In this document: positions 1-9,089 of the stretch, one piece after another
Position numbering within the stretch: position 1 is the stretch's first letter
Layout: each line of letters begins with the position of its first letter
Assembly (NCBI RefSeq): GCF_000813985.1
Contig: NZ_JWLJ01000001.1
Coordinates: forward strand, 794,453-858,452
Direction: 5' to 3'
Length of the DNA stretch: 64,000 nucleotides
From: Ruegeria sp. ANG-R
GTDB lineage: Bacteria > Pseudomonadota > Alphaproteobacteria > Rhodobacterales > Rhodobacteraceae
Program-made: the position numbers and the translations under genes
The notes under the pieces: model-generated
What the model was told of the DNA's origin: nothing
Seen by the model: only the letters and a program-made list of their open reading frames with translations
Database searches by the model: none

Positions 1-159
1 TACGGTATCATGGCCGGAGGGGGCGATTTCTACGCGCATCGCCCGTTGCAGGCGATGGGGGTCGATCCAGATCAGGGCGTTCTGCGTCTCAGCTTTACGC
101 ACTACACAAGCCGACAGGAAATTGATCAGCTTTTGGAGGCGCTTGACCGCGTTTTGTGA
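1..159 (+). CDS. Class V aminotransferase, C-terminal end (partial)
   Basis: An open frame enters from the left edge and stops at TGA 157-159. The last 52 residues include MAGGGDFYAHR and LRLSFTHYTS, followed by a closing helix. This looks like the C-terminal small domain of a PLP-dependent class V aminotransferase of the cysteine-desulfurase-like type, where such a passage precedes the final helix. The PLP lysine lies outside the window, so neither substrate nor subfamily can be told. The stop codon overlaps the proposed -35 element of the downstream photolyase promoter. Confidence 0.6.
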   Translation, partial: YGIMAGGGDFYAHRPLQAMGVDPDQGVLRLSFTHYTSRQEIDQLLEALDRVL

Positions 160-185
160 TCCGGTTTCCGCGTCGCTTCGTAGTT
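157..185 (+). promoter_or_regulatory. RpoE (ECF)-type promoter for phrB-cfa-trgA
   Basis: TGATCC at 157-162 is followed after exactly 18 bases by TAGTT at 181-185. This closely resembles the singlet-oxygen RpoE/ChrR promoter of Rhodobacter (TGATCC, 18-base spacer, TAAGA), which is known to drive photolyase and cfa genes. The photolyase ATG lies 21 bases after the -10-like box. It is inferred from similarity of motif and gene content. Confidence 0.6.
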
Positions 186-206
186 CGAAGAAAACAAGAG
201 GCGGAT

Positions 207-1640
207 ATGGAACCCAATCGATCTCCGATCATTTTGTGGTTCAGGCGCGATTTGCGGCTGAGCGATCACCCGGCTCTCGGCGCGGCTTCGCGGACGGGCC
301 GTCCCATAGTGCCCGTGTTCATACTGGATGATCAGGTTCAGGCACTGGGCGCGGCGCCGAAATGGCGCCTTGGCTTGGGTCTTGAGGCGTTCGCTCAAAG
401 GCTTGAACAGATTGGCAGCAGGTTGATCCTGCGTAAGGGCGCAGCACTGGACGTGCTTGGTGACTTGGTGAAGGAAACCGGCGCCGTTGCCGTGTTCTGG
501 TCGCGGGCTTACGATCCCGAAGCGATCGGCAGGGACAAGAAGATCAAGGCGACATTACAGGGCCAGGGTATCAATGCCCGGTCATTTGCAGGTCACCTTC
601 TGTTCGAGCCATGGATGATCGCCACCAAAGCGGGGCAACCGTTTCGTGTGTTCACTCCGATGTGGCGATCGGTACAAGGGCGCGAGGTTCCGCCGCCCGA
701 GCCAGCCCATACGCGTCTTGTACCGCCGGAAACCTGGCCCGTATCCGATCGTCTGACCGACTGGGGCCTGGATCGGGGGATGGGGTGCGGGGCCTGCGTG
801 GTTCGCCCGTTTGTTCGCCCCGGAGAAGCCGCAGCGCTGGATCAGCTGGACACATTTCTGCAGCGCATCGACCGATATCCCGCGCAACGGGACAGGCTTG
901 ACGATGCCGGAACCTCGGATCTTTCGGAATACCTGTCGCTGGGCGAGATCGGACCGCGGGCGATCTGGCACAGGGTGCAAAACGCGGATCGGACGGGCGT
1001 GTCCGGCGGAGAGGCTTTTTTGCGTCAGCTTGTATGGCGCGAGTTCGCCTATCACCTGATGTACCACTGGCCGCATCTTCTGACGGATAACTGGAAGCCC
1101 GAATGGGATACGTTCCCCTGGAACACCGATCCCGACGCGCCAGACGCACGGGCCTGGCGGCAAGCGAGAACCGGTATTCCGGTCGTTGATGCCGGATTGA
1201 GGCAAATGTACGTGACCGGACGAATGCACAACCGGGCACGGATGATTGTCGCGAGCTACCTGACGAAACACCTGATGACGCATTGGAAAGTCGGCGCTGA
1301 CTGGTTTGCCGAGTGCCTCATCGATTGGGACCCGGCCGCAAATGCCATGGGCTGGCAATGGGTGGCGGGATCGGGACCTGACGCCGCCCCTTATTTCCGC
1401 ATCTTCAATCCACAGACCCAACGTGAGCGGTTTGATCCGAATTCGGACTATCTCCACCGCTGGGTTGCCGAAGGTCAGGCTGCCCCTTCGGCCACTGCAC
1501 TAAGCTATTTTGATGCCGTTCCGCGATCATGGACGCTGTCCCATAAAGACGCGTACCCCCAGCCCGTGGTGGGATTGAAAGAAGGTCGCGCACGCGCACT
1601 GCACCTTTATGAAAGCAGAAAAGAGCCGGTAAGGAACTGA
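207..1640 (+). CDS. phrB: Deoxyribodipyrimidine photolyase
   Basis: A 477-residue class I photolyase that repairs cyclobutane pyrimidine dimers with blue light and FAD. The N-terminal antenna domain opens with LWFRRDLRLSDHPAL. The C-terminal FAD-binding domain has the QLVWREFAYH region and the block GWQWVAGSGPDAAPYFRIFN, which are typical of the family. ATG 207 is chosen because AGAGGCGG lies just upstream and the family motif starts nine residues in; an upstream GTG in frame at 156 would add 17 atypical residues. It leads a run with cfa and a TrgA-like gene behind an RpoE-type promoter, suggesting induction by singlet oxygen or light stress. Cryptochrome-like photolyases cannot be fully excluded. 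Confidence 0.93.
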   Translation: MEPNRSPIILWFRRDLRLSDHPALGAASRTGRPIVPVFILDDQVQALGAAPKWRLGLGLEAFAQRLEQIGSRLILRKGAALDVLGDLVKETGAVAVFWSRAYDPEAIGRDKKIKATLQGQGINARSFAGHLLFEPWMIATKAGQPFRVFTPMWRSVQGREVPPPEPAHTRLVPPETWPVSDRLTDWGLDRGMGCGACVVRPFVRPGEAAALDQLDTFLQRIDRYPAQRDRLDDAGTSDLSEYLSLGEIGPRAIWHRVQNADRTGVSGGEAFLRQLVWREFAYHLMYHWPHLLTDNWKPEWDTFPWNTDPDAPDARAWRQARTGIPVVDAGLRQMYVTGRMHNRARMIVASYLTKHLMTHWKVGADWFAECLIDWDPAANAMGWQWVAGSGPDAAPYFRIFNPQTQRERFDPNSDYLHRWVAEGQAAPSATALSYFDAVPRSWTLSHKDAYPQPVVGLKEGRARALHLYESRKEPVRN

Positions 1641-1701
1641 AAACTTGCCATAAACCGAATCCCGGCCTAGCTTTATCGCGCAACCGCAGAGGGGAGAGCG
1701 G

Positions 1702-2910
1702 ATGTTCCTGACGAGCACCGATGGGCAGGAAAACCTGCCGAGATATTTTGCACAAGTCTTCAAGATGTTGAATCGGATGGAGCGCGGCCGACTTGACATC
1801 GCGCTGCCGGATGGCCGCGTTTTCCGCGCCGACGCGCCCAAGCCGGGACCAGTGGCGCATGTGGACATCCATGACCCCGACGTCTTTTCCCGGCTGGTGC
1901 GGGAAGGCGAGCTTGGATTTTCGGACGGGTATCTGGAGGGTGATTGGAGTACCCCCGATTTGCGCAGTTTCATGGACCTCGTGCATTTGGGGACTGAAAC
2001 GGTCTACGATGATTTCACGGGACAGTTTCTTGTCCGCGCCTATGAAAGGCTGAGGTTCTGGCTGCACCGCAACAATCGCACTCAAGCCAAGAAGAACATC
2101 TCGTATCACTATGATCTTGGTAATGATTTCTATGGTCTGTGGCTGGATGACACGATGACTTACTCCAGCGCCATTTTCGAAACCGGTCAGGAAAGCCTCG
2201 AGAATGCGCAGACGGCAAAATATGCCAGTCTGGTGGATGAAATGGGGGCCAAACCGGGGGACCATATCCTTGAGATCGGGTGTGGCTGGGGCGGGTTTGC
2301 CGAATATGCCGCCAAAGAGCGCGGGCTGCGCGTGACAGGTTTGACGATCAGTCAGGAGCAGTTGAATTTTGCCAAAGAGCGTATTGAAAAAGCAGGACTT
2401 TCTGATCTTGTAGAGTTCAAGCTGCAGGACTACCGCGACGAGCGGGGGCAATATGATGGAATTGCCTCGATCGAGATGTTCGAGGCGGTGGGTCAGAAAT
2501 ACTGGCCCGCGTATTTCAATACCGTACGTGATCGGTTGAAGCCTGGCGCTCATGCGACGTTGCAGATCATAACGGTGGCGGATCATCGTTGGGATATTTA
2601 TAAGAACGGCGTTGATTTCATTCAGAAATATATATTTCCCGGCGGTATGCTGCCCGCTCCGACAATCCTGAAAGATCAGATTGCTCAGGCGGGATTGACA
2701 GTCGTGCGATCAAAGGAGTTCGGCAAAAGCTACGATCTGACATTGCGCCGCTGGTACGAGACCTTCAATGCCAAGTGGGATCAGATATCCGAACTGGGTT
2801 TCGATGAGCGTTTTCGCCGCATGTGGAATTATTATTTGACCGCATGTGGCGCAGCCTTTGACACCGGTAATTGTGATGTGACACAGATCACAATAGCTAA
2901 ACCCAGTTGA
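1702..2910 (+). CDS. cfa: Cyclopropane-fatty-acyl-phospholipid synthase
   Basis: A 402-residue SAM-dependent enzyme that methylenates double bonds of membrane phospholipid acyl chains. It shows the family block YHYDLGNDFYGLWLDDTMTYSSA and the SAM-binding glycine motif LEIGCGWGGFAEYA, then IASIEMFEAVG and the C-terminal FPGGMLP region. GGGGAGAG precedes the ATG. It starts 61 bp after phrB, so it probably shares that promoter; in Rhodobacter sphaeroides a cfa homologue next to a photolyase belongs to the RpoE singlet-oxygen response. Activity on furan-fatty-acid precursors is possible but cannot be judged here. Confidence 0.92.
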   Translation: MFLTSTDGQENLPRYFAQVFKMLNRMERGRLDIALPDGRVFRADAPKPGPVAHVDIHDPDVFSRLVREGELGFSDGYLEGDWSTPDLRSFMDLVHLGTETVYDDFTGQFLVRAYERLRFWLHRNNRTQAKKNISYHYDLGNDFYGLWLDDTMTYSSAIFETGQESLENAQTAKYASLVDEMGAKPGDHILEIGCGWGGFAEYAAKERGLRVTGLTISQEQLNFAKERIEKAGLSDLVEFKLQDYRDERGQYDGIASIEMFEAVGQKYWPAYFNTVRDRLKPGAHATLQIITVADHRWDIYKNGVDFIQKYIFPGGMLPAPTILKDQIAQAGLTVVRSKEFGKSYDLTLRRWYETFNAKWDQISELGFDERFRRMWNYYLTACGAAFDTGNCDVTQITIAKPS

Positions 2911-2926
2911 AGAACGGAAAAATCTG

Positions 2927-3367
2927 ATGCCTACAGCCTCACGTCTTGTCGCCGCGTTGTGTCTGTTGGTGATAGCGTTCCTTGTTTCGGGCATGATCAT
3001 CGACAACGGGGAAGAGGGTAAGAACTATGGCTACTTCACCTATGTGAATATGATACTGGGGTGGGTCTGCGGATGGGTCATCATGGGTAAACGCGCCGGG
3101 CGTGGCTGGACGGCTGCGATTAACAACGGCCTGACCGGCGTGGCGGCATTGGTCTTCTGGGGGCTGTTCGTGCAGGGCACCTACGAGATGTTCAGCCAGG
3201 CGATGCGTCACAGATTTGGCGGCCCGTTCGAGGCGTTGCTCGCCATTTTCGAGATCGGGGTTGAGTATGGCGAGCAACTACTGGCATCAGAAATCCTGTT
3301 CACACTGGGTATCGGTGCGGTCCTCAGCGGCATACTGACCGAGATTGCCTTTCGCCGCTGGCGCTAA
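2927..3367 (+). CDS. TrgA family membrane protein
   Basis: A 146-residue integral membrane protein with four hydrophobic segments (about residues 6-24, 38-52, 68-84 and 122-138). It resembles TrgA, a Rhodobacter protein first linked to tellurite resistance, in its MPTASRLVAAL start, the GYFTYVNMILGWVCGW block and overall size. The biochemical role of TrgA is not established. It begins 16 bp after cfa and is likely the third gene of the stress run. The assignment rests on recalled family resemblance. Confidence 0.7.
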   Translation: MPTASRLVAALCLLVIAFLVSGMIIDNGEEGKNYGYFTYVNMILGWVCGWVIMGKRAGRGWTAAINNGLTGVAALVFWGLFVQGTYEMFSQAMRHRFGGPFEALLAIFEIGVEYGEQLLASEILFTLGIGAVLSGILTEIAFRRWR

Positions 3368-3396
3368 ATCTGACCTGCCAATTCGGGGCTCCTAAT

Positions 3397-4512
3397 TTGT
3401 CTGATCTGTTTTTCTATGGCACTTTGCGCCATTTGCCTTTGCTGGAACTTGTCATGGGTCGCAATGCGGACGATTTGTCGGCAACGCAGGCGGTGTTGCC
3501 CGATCACGCTGTATATTCGGTTCAGGATCAACCGTTTCCGATGATTGTCGCCGAACAGGGCGCAAGTGCAGAGGGCGTACTGGTACAGGGTCTGGGTGAT
3601 CCAGAGCGCGCCCGGTTGGCCTTTTACGAAGGCGGGTTCGAATATGACCTGCGCTTGCAAACCGTCACAACAGATGACGGCAAGAAGCATCAAGCGCTGG
3701 TGTTCTTTCCTGTTTCAAACGCGTGGAAGACCGATGCCCGGTGGGATCTTAAGGCGTGGAACAACGATTGGGGTGCGGTTTCAATGCTCGCCGCAGAAGA
3801 GGTGATGGCCCACTATGGAAGGGTCGACGCTACTGCAATTTCCCGCAGTTTTCCGGCCATACGAACGCGCGCGTGGGCAAGGTTGGCGGCAAGACAGCGC
3901 ACGACCGGAGATATCCGGAGCACTGAGGAAGACGTGGTCGTGCATCATCGAACACGTGCCTATGTCAACTATTTCGGGATGGATGAGATCGAATTGCAGC
4001 ATCGTCAGCACGATGGCTCGATGGGCCCGGTTTTACATCGCAGCGGGTTGATGCAGGGGGCCGCCGTGATCGTCCTGCCTTATGATCCGGTGCGCGACAC
4101 CGTTCTGCTGGTGGAGCAATTCCGGGCGCCTGTGTTTTTGATCGACGATCCCGAGCCGTGGATGTGGGAACCGGTGGCAGGCATGATCGACCCCGGCGAA
4201 AAGCCCGAGCAGGCAGCCCACCGCGAAGCCATGGAAGAGGCGCAGCTATCGCTCACCAGTCTTGAGTATGCCGGTGGTGCGTATTCGTCCAGCGGATCGT
4301 CAACCGAATACATCTACCTTTATGTCGGGCTGGGTGATTTGACCGATACCGTCGAAAGTGGCGGCCTGGATTCGGAAGGCGAAGATATCCGTAGTAAAAT
4401 TCTGCCGTTTGACGACTTTATGGCCAAGGTAGACGCTCATGTTTTCAAGGATCTGCCGCTGTTGTCGTTAGCCCATTGGCTGGCACGCAACCGTGAGCGC
4501 CTGCGCGCCTAG
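3397..4512 (+). CDS. Gamma-glutamylcyclotransferase-like / Nudix hydrolase fusion
   Basis: A 371-residue two-domain protein. The N-terminal half begins LFFYGTLRHLPLL, typical of the AIG2/GGCT fold that binds gamma-glutamyl compounds. The C-terminal half (about 190-371) is a Nudix domain with the complete box GMIDPGEKPEQAAHREAMEE and resembles ADP-ribose pyrophosphatases (NudF). Translation appears to start at TTG 3397, because the GGCT motif follows within five residues and no ATG fits. It is 29 bp after the TrgA gene and may be cotranscribed. Whether the GGCT half is catalytic is uncertain. The fusion itself is direct from the unbroken frame. Confidence 0.85.
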   Translation: MSDLFFYGTLRHLPLLELVMGRNADDLSATQAVLPDHAVYSVQDQPFPMIVAEQGASAEGVLVQGLGDPERARLAFYEGGFEYDLRLQTVTTDDGKKHQALVFFPVSNAWKTDARWDLKAWNNDWGAVSMLAAEEVMAHYGRVDATAISRSFPAIRTRAWARLAARQRTTGDIRSTEEDVVVHHRTRAYVNYFGMDEIELQHRQHDGSMGPVLHRSGLMQGAAVIVLPYDPVRDTVLLVEQFRAPVFLIDDPEPWMWEPVAGMIDPGEKPEQAAHREAMEEAQLSLTSLEYAGGAYSSSGSSTEYIYLYVGLGDLTDTVESGGLDSEGEDIRSKILPFDDFMAKVDAHVFKDLPLLSLAHWLARNRERLRA

Positions 4513-4581
4513 CTATCGCGCCTTGTGATCAAGACGGGGCACCTGTAAATCTTCTGCGATACCATATGACAAGAGGACGCC

Positions 4582-5616
4582 ATGCGCATTGCTCGAGACC
4601 TTGCCGACGCGGTCGGTAAAACACCTTTGATCCGGCTGCGTCGCGTCAGCGAAGAAACAGGCTGTGAAATTCTCGGCAAGGCCGAATTCATGAACCCGGG
4701 TCAATCCGTCAAGGACCGTGCCGCGCTGTTTATCATCCGCGACGCGATTGCCCGCGGTGATCTGAAGCCCGGTGGCACGATCGTTGAAGGCACGGCCGGT
4801 AACACCGGGATCGGTCTGGCACTGGTCGGGGCGTCCATGGGGTTCAAGACGGTAATCGTCATTCCCGAAACGCAATCCGAAGAAAAGAAGGACATGTTGC
4901 GCCTTGCCGGGGCGCAACTGGTGCAGGTGCCCGCAGCGCCCTACCGCAACCCAAATAACTTTGTCCATTATTCCCGCCGTTTGGCCGAACAGTTGGCTCA
5001 AACCGAGCCGAATGGTGCGATCTGGGCGAACCAGTTCGACAATGTCGCAAACCGTCAGGCCCACGTGGAAACCACCGGCCCGGAAATCTGGACGCAAACC
5101 GGCGGCAAGGTCGACGGCTTCATCTGTGCCGTTGGCTCTGGTGGAACTTTGGCTGGGGTGGCAGAGGCCTTGCAGCCCAAGGGCGTCAAGATCGGTCTGG
5201 CTGATCCGATGGGAGCCGGATTGTATTCCTACTATACCACGGGTGAGATCGCGATGGAGGGTGGCTCGATCGCAGAAGGTATCGGGCAGGTGAGGATTAC
5301 GAAGAACCTTGAAGGGTTCACGCCAGATCATTCGTGGCAGATCACCGACAACGAGGCGTTGCCCTATATCTTCGACCTGCTGCGCGAAGAGGGTTTGGTG
5401 ATGGGCGGATCGACCGCGATCAACATTGCCGGTGCGGTTCGCCTGGCAAAAGAGATGGGGCCGGGGCACACGATCGTAACCATTTTGTGCGACTATGGCA
5501 CCCGCTACCAATCCAAGCTGTTCAATCCCGATTTCCTGAGGGAAAAAGAGCTGCCCGTTCCGGACTGGATGACCGAGGCACCGCGCAGCATACCCGGTGT
5601 ATTTGAGGACGTGTGA
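4582..5616 (+). CDS. cysK: Cysteine synthase A (O-acetylserine sulfhydrylase)
   Basis: A 344-residue PLP fold-type II enzyme making L-cysteine from O-acetylserine and sulfide in the cytoplasm. It has the early VGKTPLIRLRR motif, the PLP lysine in GQSVKDRAA (Lys44), the GTAGNTGIGLA loop and the phosphate-binding GSGGTLAGV. The preceding AAGAGGACGCC supplies the ribosome site. It is slightly longer than typical CysK (about 310-320), mainly at the C terminus. The next gene overlaps its stop codon. A cystathionine beta-synthase role is less likely, as there is no CBS domain. Confidence 0.92.
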   Translation: MRIARDLADAVGKTPLIRLRRVSEETGCEILGKAEFMNPGQSVKDRAALFIIRDAIARGDLKPGGTIVEGTAGNTGIGLALVGASMGFKTVIVIPETQSEEKKDMLRLAGAQLVQVPAAPYRNPNNFVHYSRRLAEQLAQTEPNGAIWANQFDNVANRQAHVETTGPEIWTQTGGKVDGFICAVGSGGTLAGVAEALQPKGVKIGLADPMGAGLYSYYTTGEIAMEGGSIAEGIGQVRITKNLEGFTPDHSWQITDNEALPYIFDLLREEGLVMGGSTAINIAGAVRLAKEMGPGHTIVTILCDYGTRYQSKLFNPDFLREKELPVPDWMTEAPRSIPGVFEDV

Positions 5617-8057
5617 TGCTGCGACAGGTCCGCCTGTTTCTGGTTCTGACGGTATGCTGCCTGATCGGGCTGGCTGGGATCGCGTCTGCCCAGCTTACCG
5701 ACCGTCAGAGTGAATACTATCAGGGCTGGGTCAGCACGGCTGATCGGGCGGAAAGCGTGATCCGGACCAACCGTGCTTCGAATGCCGCGTTGGAGAATTT
5801 ACGCTCGGAAATCAATACCTACCGCGAGGACTTTAACAAGGCACGTGGCGCCAATACGGATCGTATTCAGACGTTGGAAAGTCAGCTCAAGGCGTTGGGG
5901 GCAAAGCCGGCGGAAGGCGAAACAGAGCCTGAGGACATCGCAAAGCTGCGTGCGCATCTGGAAAATCAGCTTAACAGTTTGCGCGTTCCGCGTATCATCT
6001 CGGAAGAAGCATTCAGCCGCGCGAATGGGCTGATCAGCGAAATTGACCGGATAATCCGCGATCGGCAAACAAAAGAGATGCTGGAACGCGGGCCTTCGCC
6101 GTTCAATCCCACCTATTGGGCCCCGGCGTGGGTAGATGTCAAAGAAGCGACGCGAAGCCTGATAAATGAGACGATCGAGAATCTGCAAACCGATGTGGTG
6201 CGCGAACAGATTCGCGCGCGTGGCCTCGGCATATTCGCCCTGCTGACAATCGCGGCGGTGCTGTTGCTGTACGGGCGCAGGTGGTCTGAGAAGGGCGGTG
6301 CGTATCTGCGGTCTTTTGGGGGGCAGGGCAGTGGCGTCTGGACCTTTGTAATCTCACTGCTACGAATTTTACTTCCGTGGTTGGGCGTTTTGGCCCTGGT
6401 CTCAGCCGTTATGCTGACTGGTGTGCTGGGCCTGCGCGGCACTTTGTTGTTCCAGCACATCCCCTATTGGGCTGCGATCATATTCTACTTTGATTGGATT
6501 GGTCGGCAGATTTACCTGATCGGCGCAGCCCAGAATTTCACGAGATTGTCGCGCGGCAAAATCAGAGAGCTGCGGGTCTATATCGATCTGCTCGCCGTCA
6601 TGCTTATCCTGCATGAACTGGCGATTTTGTTTGAGCAGATCGAGAACATCTCGGACGCGACACGCGCAGTCGTTGGCTTTCCGATCGTTCTGGTAACAGC
6701 GCTTTTGCTGCTGCGTGTGCGTCAGGTTCGGCAAACAGAACCGCAGCAGGAGCAGGCAAGTCAGGAAGCCAATCGGCGCGCTGCAGGGTTTAGCCAGCTG
6801 GTAGAGTTCCTGAGACGGGCTTTGTTCATGCTCGGGATAGCGACGCCGATTCTGGCGGCCTTTGGTTATATAAATGCCGCCGAGGCAATCGTTTTCCCAG
6901 CCGTGAAAACTCTGGTCCTCATCGCCGCCCTCGTAATCGTGCAGCGCTTTATCAGCACGGTTTATGGCTGGCTGTCCGGGCAGGGCGAGGCGGCGCGCGA
7001 CTCATTGTTCTCGGTTCTGGTCGGATTCGCGCTTGCGATTCTGGCGCTGCCAGTTCTGGCGCTTTACTGGGGCGCGCGCGAAACGGACTTGCTTGAGGCA
7101 TGGTCGCGGCTGCTGTTGGGGTTCGATATTGGCGGCGTCACGATTTCGCCCAGCAATTTCCTGACGTTCGTAGCTGTCTTTGCCATCGGCTATACGCTGA
7201 CCCGTCTTCTGCAAAGCGGGCTACGCAACTCGCTGCTGCCAAAGACAAGCATTGATCCCGGCGGCCAGAATGCCATCGTATCGGGCACCGGGTACGTTGG
7301 TATTTTTCTGGCAGCACTGGTTGCCATCATGGTTGCCGGGTTTGATCTGTCGTCGCTGGCGATTGTGGCAGGTGCCTTGTCGGTCGGTATCGGATTCGGA
7401 CTGCAAACCATCGTGTCGAACTTTGTTTCGGGGATCATCCTTTTGGTAGAGCGCCCGATTTCCAAGGGTGATTGGATCGATGTGAACGGAATGATGGGAT
7501 ATGTCCGGGATATCTCGGTCCGCTCCACGCGGATCGAAACCTTCGACAGGACAGATGTAATCGTTCCGAACTCGGACCTGATAAGCGGCGTGGTTACAAA
7601 CTACACGCGTGGCAATACGATTGGCCGGGTAATCGTACCCGTGGGCGTGGCGTACGGAACGGACACTCGCAAGGTCGAAACCATTTTGGGCGAGATCGCA
7701 AACGGACATCCGATGGTTCTGGCCAACCCGGCGCCCAGTGTTGTGTTCCAGGGGTTCGGTGCGGATTCGCTGGATTTTGAAATCCGCGCGATCCTGCGGG
7801 ATGTCAACTGGGTCCTGTCGGTCAAATCCGACATGAACCACGAGATCAACCGTCGTTTTGTCGATGAGGGAATCGAAATACCTTTCGCTCAACGCGACGT
7901 CTGGCTTCGGAATGCCGAGGTTCTGCGCGACGAAAGCGCAGCCGTACCCGCCCCAGCGGCAAAACCGTCAGTACCGGATACCGCTTCCGAGCAACGCTCG
8001 GGCCCTGTTGACCTGACCGAAGCAGATCTGGATTCGGGCGACGGAGATGAGTTGTAA
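5616..8057 (+). CDS. Large MscS-family mechanosensitive channel
   Basis: An 813-residue inner-membrane channel protein. A signal-like leader ending ASAQ is followed by a periplasmic coiled-coil-rich region (about 20-190), many membrane segments (about 205-570) and a C-terminal MscS core. The core is recognised by the pore helix region GALSVGIGFGLQTIVSNFVSG and the beta domain with VERPISKGDWI and VRSTRIETFDRTDVIVPNS. The size puts it with the MscK/DUF3772-type large members. It is expected to release solutes on osmotic downshock. ATG 5616 forms a TGATG overlap with the cysK stop; GTG 5613 is also possible. The last 50 residues are polar and low in complexity. Confidence 0.9.
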   Translation: MLRQVRLFLVLTVCCLIGLAGIASAQLTDRQSEYYQGWVSTADRAESVIRTNRASNAALENLRSEINTYREDFNKARGANTDRIQTLESQLKALGAKPAEGETEPEDIAKLRAHLENQLNSLRVPRIISEEAFSRANGLISEIDRIIRDRQTKEMLERGPSPFNPTYWAPAWVDVKEATRSLINETIENLQTDVVREQIRARGLGIFALLTIAAVLLLYGRRWSEKGGAYLRSFGGQGSGVWTFVISLLRILLPWLGVLALVSAVMLTGVLGLRGTLLFQHIPYWAAIIFYFDWIGRQIYLIGAAQNFTRLSRGKIRELRVYIDLLAVMLILHELAILFEQIENISDATRAVVGFPIVLVTALLLLRVRQVRQTEPQQEQASQEANRRAAGFSQLVEFLRRALFMLGIATPILAAFGYINAAEAIVFPAVKTLVLIAALVIVQRFISTVYGWLSGQGEAARDSLFSVLVGFALAILALPVLALYWGARETDLLEAWSRLLLGFDIGGVTISPSNFLTFVAVFAIGYTLTRLLQSGLRNSLLPKTSIDPGGQNAIVSGTGYVGIFLAALVAIMVAGFDLSSLAIVAGALSVGIGFGLQTIVSNFVSGIILLVERPISKGDWIDVNGMMGYVRDISVRSTRIETFDRTDVIVPNSDLISGVVTNYTRGNTIGRVIVPVGVAYGTDTRKVETILGEIANGHPMVLANPAPSVVFQGFGADSLDFEIRAILRDVNWVLSVKSDMNHEINRRFVDEGIEIPFAQRDVWLRNAEVLRDESAAVPAPAAKPSVPDTASEQRSGPVDLTEADLDSGDGDEL

Positions 8058-8114
8058 TTCCGCTGTAATCGGGCCTTGCAAATCCGGATGCTATGGTCCA
8101 AATAACGCCGGCAC

Positions 8115-8204
8115 GGAGAGGTGGCCGAGTGGTCGAAGGCGCACGCCTGGAAAGTGTGTAGGCGGGAAACCGTCTCCAGGGTTCGAATCCCTGTCTCTCC
8201 GCCA
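8115..8204 (+). tRNA. tRNA-Ser (GGA)
   Basis: The sequence folds as a class II tRNA with a long variable arm. The acceptor GGAGAGG (8115-8121) pairs with TCTCTCC (8194-8200), using one G-U pair. The D-arm has GGCCGAGTGG, the anticodon loop is CTGGAAA with anticodon GGA at 8149-8151, and the T-arm is GGGTTCGAATCCC. CCA is encoded at 8202-8204. It reads UCC and UCU serine codons. Confidence 0.97.
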
Positions 8205-9049
8205 CTACTCCTTTTGAATAGTAGAGTTGCCCCGATAAACCCTACACATCTTTTAATTTATCCCTCACTTATTCTTTCGAACCGTGAATTCATACGGCTC
8301 AAAGAATGAACTCGTGCCTTGTTGCTTCGATAGTGATTCATCCCGGTGGCAAATTGCCTAGCTTTGGCGAAGAAACCTTGCGGGAATTATCATCTCATCG
8401 GTCCCTGTGTTTCGTTTGAGAAGAAGATGGGTCCAATTTCAAGTGGACCTTTGTTCAAATGACGTTGCTCAGGATTGTTGCGGCGCTAAAGGGCGCATTC
8501 CCGCTTCACAAACGACTTTGTTATCGGACGCTGACTTTGATTAACTTGGCGCCTCATCGTATGCGCGTCGGTAAACCTACGAGGGAGCCTTGAATAACGA
8601 CGGAGCGCTCCTTCAACCTCGAACCTATAAGCCTGAAAAAAGGGAAATGGTGCGTGTTTTGTCGGACCAAGCAAGCAACCTCGTCCGTTCCAATTGCAGC
8701 CATTGTTGGTCAAATTCAACAAAGCGTTGATCGAAGCCTTACCCGTGTCTTGCTCTTGAAACCTACTGCGGACCGCGATCAGGTCGATTTCCCGAACATG
8801 ATTATTAGGCGGTATGTTACGGTAGCTACCCATCTGGCCGTAGGCGAAATCTCGTCTTTGTATTCAGCGACCAAACGGTACAATCAGGCTGCGCAGCGGT
8901 CCATTGGGCGACAAAAGCGTCGTGTACGCAGGTCAGCTGCATCGTTCCCAGCATCACTGCCGGATGGGACAATGTACCCGCAGCCTTTGTGTCCTTGGAA
9001 GAGGCGGGGCGAATTGTGATTTCCATTTTATAGTTTCCCAATATTCAAT
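8205..9049. other. Gene-poor stretch downstream of tRNA-Ser
   Basis: About 850 bp with lower GC than its surroundings and no frame that I can assign to a protein family; the longest frames (115-121 codons) have unconvincing composition. An imperfect inverted repeat lies at 8271-8307 (ATTCTTT... AAAGAAT arms with an inner CCGT/ACGG stem). One plus-strand frame at about 8855-9030 has a protein-like reading without a proper start. Being next to a tRNA, it could be a decayed insertion, but I see no integrase and no repeat of the tRNA 3' end. Confidence 0.4.
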
Positions 9050-9073
9050 GCGAACCGGGCGCGCCCGGTTCGC
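9050..9073. repeat. Perfect 24-bp GC-rich palindrome, possible terminator
   Basis: GCGAACCGGGCG and its exact reverse complement are directly adjacent. It lies 17 bp beyond the stop of the minus-strand homocysteine methyltransferase gene. No clear T run follows on either strand, so intrinsic termination would be weak. It could equally be an mRNA 3' stabilising structure. Confidence 0.5.
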
Positions 9074-9089
9074 CGCTTTGCCGGCGCAT

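Noticed and set aside
8115..8204. tRNA-Ser as an integration site of a mobile island
   Set aside because: I found no integrase gene and no second copy of the tRNA 3' end in the window, so there is no direct support.
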